Origin: Litchfieldella qijiaojingensis
Lineage (GTDB): Bacteria > Pseudomonadota > Gammaproteobacteria > Pseudomonadales > Halomonadaceae
Assembly (NCBI RefSeq): GCF_014651875.1
Contig: NZ_BMXS01000001.1
Span: 186,001-250,000 of the forward strand
Direction of reading: 5' to 3'
Length of the DNA stretch: 64,000 nt
The notes under the pieces were generated by a model that was not told the origin of the DNA, made no database searches, and worked only from the letters and a program-made list of their open reading frames with translations. Positions within the stretch are counted from its first letter, which is position 1. Every line of letters begins with the position of its first letter. This document shows, piece by piece, positions 61,573 to 64,000 of this stretch. A program made the translations under genes and the position numbers.

Positions 61573-61681
61573 GCCACCTCACGGTCGGGTGTATCGTTGT
61601 TGTTTGTGATTTTTTTATTTAGTGTTGGTTAATTCTTGGAATGTTGCCAACTTGTCACTGCCGAGTACGACTAATGGATAG

Positions 61682-62173
61682 TTAGGCCTCCTTGTCTTCA
61701 TCGTCGGCGCTATCGCCATGACCTGCCGAGGCCTCGCTCGCCTGTTCGCGTTCACCGGGTTCATCCGCTGATTCGTCCAGCCGCTCGGCCCACTTGCGCA
61801 GGCGTTGAGCCGCCTCGCTCGCCAATGGCTTCAAACGCTGGCGATAGTCCTCGTCGTAATCATCCAGGCCATCGCGGACCGCATAGCGGTCGGCGGAAAA
61901 GAGTTGGCGAAGCGCGCGCTTGCGTAGCCCGGCACTAACGCCTGGTACCAGGTATGCTTTGATATCGCTGCCCGGGGCCAGGGACTCGGGGGCGGGCAGG
62001 CTGGCGTCGAGGCTTCCGGGGTCGGGGGCGGGGTCAGCTGTCGCTTCGCCATCGCTGGTGTTCTCGGTCTCAGGCGTGGTGTCATGGAGTGTGGTTTCAT
62101 CGATATCATCGGTAACGATGTCATCGGCATCCTGCCCCAGCTTGCGCCGGGACCAGCGGCTGAGTCGATTCAT
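61682..62173 (-). CDS. DUF3306 family protein
   Basis: 163 residues. MNRLSRWSRRKLG at the start and KAYLVPGVSAGLRKRALRQL, then FSADRYAVRDGLDDYDEDYR, is the DUF3306 pattern. Most of the rest is low complexity and very acidic (poly Asp/Glu at the end). ATG 62173 overlaps DUF3305 by 4 bp. Role unknown; the pair DUF3305/DUF3306 is known to sit with formate dehydrogenase genes. Confidence 0.8.
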   Translation of the reverse strand: MNRLSRWSRRKLGQDADDIVTDDIDETTLHDTTPETENTSDGEATADPAPDPGSLDASLPAPESLAPGSDIKAYLVPGVSAGLRKRALRQLFSADRYAVRDGLDDYDEDYRQRLKPLASEAAQRLRKWAERLDESADEPGEREQASEASAGHGDSADDEDKEA

Positions 62174-62616
62174 GGGTTGAGCTCCTGGGCGCGGCCGGCC
62201 CCCTTGCGTTTCTTCTTGCCACCCTCTGGCGGAGCTTCGCCGTGACGTGCCAGGTAGGCCTCCAGCCAAGCCTGGATCGCCAGTGGCATATCGGCTTCCA
62301 GAACCTGTTGCTCGCCGTCGAGCCAACTGGCGGCGACCTCCTGGCTAGCGGTGATCGCCGAGGGGCGTGGCGCTTGTCCAGCCTCACCGCAGCGTACGAA
62401 AAGTCTCGGTGTTCGAGCCGAAAGGTTGAAACGGTAGGCGGCCCGTTCGGTGAGATAGAGTTGCAGGTCCAGAGCCCACGGTCCCCGCTCGCCCGGCTGC
62501 AGCTCGACGACTCGCCAGTGGGTGGTCGTGAACCCCTTCACCTGCCGGGACTCGCTGGCCAGATCGAAACTGAGAGGTTTCATGCTGGTGAACGTCATGA
62601 CATCGGCTCTCATCAT
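62170..62616 (-). CDS. DUF3305 family protein
   Basis: About 148 residues from ATG 62616; 62613 and 62598 (MTFTSMKPLS) are other starts. HWRVVELQPGERGPWALDLQ and LTERAAYRFNLSARTPRLFV form the core, with EVAASWLDGEQQVLEADMPL and a basic Lys-rich tail (GGKKKRKGAGRAQEL). Not a known enzyme. It is divergent from fdhD over 78 bp (62617-62694), where the formate dehydrogenase control region should lie; no clear promoter was assigned. Confidence 0.75.
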   Translation of the reverse strand: MMRADVMTFTSMKPLSFDLASESRQVKGFTTTHWRVVELQPGERGPWALDLQLYLTERAAYRFNLSARTPRLFVRCGEAGQAPRPSAITASQEVAASWLDGEQQVLEADMPLAIQAWLEAYLARHGEAPPEGGKKKRKGAGRAQELNP

Positions 62617-62694
62617 TATTCGCTTGATTGAGTAAAGACAGTAGTGGAAGGAAATGCCATCATCGTCAATAAACGTTTCGTCGAGGAGCTGCGC

Positions 62695-63552
62695 ATGCAT
62701 GACATTAGCCTGAGTCAGGCGCGACTGCCGACGACCCTGGAAATCGACGTGACCGATGAATTCGGCGAGGTCCGCCGTCAACCGATAGCGGCCGAGCGGG
62801 CCTTGACGGTCTATCTCAATCGTCACGAGATCGTGACCTTGATGACCCTGGGTGCACGGCCCGAGGCCCTGGTGGTCGGCTATCTGCGCAACCAGGGCTT
62901 GATCGGCAGCCGAGAGGATTTGGTGGCAGTCCATGTCGATTGGGAGGTGGAGGCCGCCGCCGTGGTGACCCGCCACTTGCCGGAGGATCTGGAAGAACGG
63001 CTTGGCAAGCGTACGGTGACCACGGGGTGTGGCCAGGGCACGGTATTCGGCCGCCTGCTGGAAGCCACGGCTCTCAATGCCTTGCCAACGACTCGTTTGC
63101 ATCAGTCGGTGTTGTATGCCCTGTTGGAGAATCTTGGCGCCTACAACGAGACTTACAAGAGTGCCGGTGCGGTGCATGGTTGTGCGCTGTGCCGTCAGGA
63201 GGAAGTGCTGGACTTCATCGAGGACGTGGGTCGCCACAATGCCGTGGACACCCTGGCGGGACGCCAGTGGTTGGAGGAAGTGGCAAGCGCCGACGCGGAT
63301 ATTTTCTACACCACCGGGCGCTTGACATCGGAAATGGTGCTCAAGGTGGCGCAGATGGGCATCAGCGTACTGGTGTCCCGGTCAGGGGTGACCCAGAAGG
63401 GTGTCGAACTGGCCGAACGCTTCGGTGTGTTGCTGATCGCGCGTGCGAAAGGGCGCCATTTCCAAGCCATTCATGCCGGCGATCGCCTGGTGCTGGATGC
63501 GGTGCCGCCCAAACGTCCGGGAGATGTAGCGAAGCGACGCGCGGTTCGCTGA
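62695..63552 (+). CDS. fdhD: Formate dehydrogenase accessory sulfurtransferase FdhD
   Basis: 285 residues. Moves sulfur from IscS to the Mo-bis-MGD cofactor of formate dehydrogenase. Signature: AVHGCALCRQEEVLDFIEDV with the active CxxC-type cysteines, then GRHNAVDTLAGR and TTGRLTSEMVLKVAQMGI. ATG 62695 has GAGGAG at 62683-62688 and is preferred over the upstream GTG 62644. Divergent from DUF3305. Confidence 0.92.
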   Translation: MHDISLSQARLPTTLEIDVTDEFGEVRRQPIAAERALTVYLNRHEIVTLMTLGARPEALVVGYLRNQGLIGSREDLVAVHVDWEVEAAAVVTRHLPEDLEERLGKRTVTTGCGQGTVFGRLLEATALNALPTTRLHQSVLYALLENLGAYNETYKSAGAVHGCALCRQEEVLDFIEDVGRHNAVDTLAGRQWLEEVASADADIFYTTGRLTSEMVLKVAQMGISVLVSRSGVTQKGVELAERFGVLLIARAKGRHFQAIHAGDRLVLDAVPPKRPGDVAKRRAVR

Positions 63553-63569
63553 TTGGCCGGCCATGACGA

Positions 63570-64000
63570 TCAGGTCAAGCCATGCTCAATGGCATATTTG
63601 GCCAGCCCGGTCGGGGTGTGGATGTCCAGTTTGCGCTTGATGTTCTGTCGATGCGTTTCCACGGTACGGGGACTGATACCCAGATGTCGTCCAATCGCCT
63701 TGGTATTCTTGCCTTGTGCCAGCAGTTTCAGAACGGCTTCTTCCCGGCGTGTGAGAATACGTGGTTCATTTTGATGGCGGTTGTATCCATCGAGCAGCGT
63801 TTGGGAAACCCCCGAGCTGTAATAGCAGCTGCCTTGATGCACACTGATGATGGCACCGACCATTTCCTGGGACGAAACATCCTTGAGGATATAGCCGCTG
63901 GCACCACTCTGCATGATACTCGTGATGTATTCCTGGTTGTCATGCATGCTGAGAATCAATACCCGAATCTTTGGAAAACGCTCATGGAAGCAGCGGGTCG
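63570..64000 (-). CDS. NarL/LuxR-type response regulator (N-terminus beyond window)
   Basis: The visible ~143 codons cover the end of a receiver domain (RVLILSMHDNQEYITSIM, then GASGYILKDVSSQEMVGAI) and the DNA-binding domain ILTRREEAVLKLLAQGKNTK, IGRHLGISPRTVETHRQNI. It resembles NarL-like regulators. It converges with fdhD 17 bp away; control of formate or nitrate respiration genes is a plausible role but is inference. The phospho-acceptor Asp lies outside the window. Confidence 0.85.
   Translation of the reverse strand, partial: TRCFHERFPKIRVLILSMHDNQEYITSIMQSGASGYILKDVSSQEMVGAIISVHQGSCYYSSGVSQTLLDGYNRHQNEPRILTRREEAVLKLLAQGKNTKAIGRHLGISPRTVETHRQNIKRKLDIHTPTGLAKYAIEHGLT

Noticed and set aside
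1-64000. Mobile elements, prophage, CRISPR arrays, integrons
   Set aside because: No transposase, integrase, phage structural protein, regularly spaced repeat or att-like tandem was seen; the tRNA 3' end is not repeated downstream as far as I could tell.

Overview
The window is a gene-dense stretch of a gamma-proteobacterial chromosome with high G+C. Gene content, protein similarity as I recall it, and the mix of osmolyte uptake, TRAP transport and respiratory formate dehydrogenase fit Halomonas or a close relative in the Halomonadaceae. That placement is inference; there is no rRNA here to confirm it. I see no insertion sequence, integrase, prophage, CRISPR array or rRNA operon. One tRNA gene (Ser, anticodon UGA) is present. 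The genes at both window edges are cut.

Layout. 1-3372: a yehZYXW-type (OsmF) glycine betaine/choline-class ABC importer, binding protein truncated at the left edge. 3574-9282: branched-chain 2-oxoacid dehydrogenase E1alpha, E1beta and E2, followed 21 bp later by a Hanks-type Ser/Thr kinase with an unassigned C-terminal half. 9284-16166: a TRAP transporter with a MarR-like regulator, divergent from pxpABC (5-oxoprolinase), then a GlaR/CsiR-type regulator, and from 16273 lhgO (L-2-hydroxyglutarate dehydrogenase). 17502-22795: cysteine synthase, universal stress protein, SulP transporter and a class III aminotransferase. 22974-28381: a chemoreceptor with a FliA-like -10 element, an unrecognised 348-residue protein, RarD, YafV and RsuA. 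28448-35409: the yejABEF peptide importer and MltD. 35458-40714: gloB divergent from yafS-rnhA-dnaQ-nudC, an SCP2 protein and SohB. 40766-47473: a HlyU-like ArsR regulator, a PrpE-like acyl-CoA synthetase, a YbfF-type hydrolase, an orphan NMT1/THI5-like binding protein and a CvrA antiporter. 47559-54283: tRNA-Ser, a small protein, a PrpA-type phosphatase, a Nudix hydrolase, YccA, TusDCBE, AcpH, then MoeA, MoaB and a DUF1244 protein. 54368-63552: a respiratory formate dehydrogenase locus (gamma, beta, alpha, a small TAT protein, a TorD-like chaperone, a large ferredoxin, DUF3306, DUF3305) with divergent fdhD. 63570-64000: the C-terminal part of a NarL/LuxR response regulator.

How the parts work together. 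The molybdenum cofactor genes, FdhD, the chaperone and the ferredoxin all serve assembly or electron transfer of the formate dehydrogenase. The TRAP and pxp genes look like one uptake-and-hydrolysis unit for 5-oxoproline. The yccA-tus block is a sulfur-relay system for tRNA 2-thiouridine. The most promising candidates for undescribed biology are the kinase attached to the bkd genes, which raises the possibility of phospho-control of a bacterial E1alpha, and the poorly understood accessory genes of the formate dehydrogenase locus.
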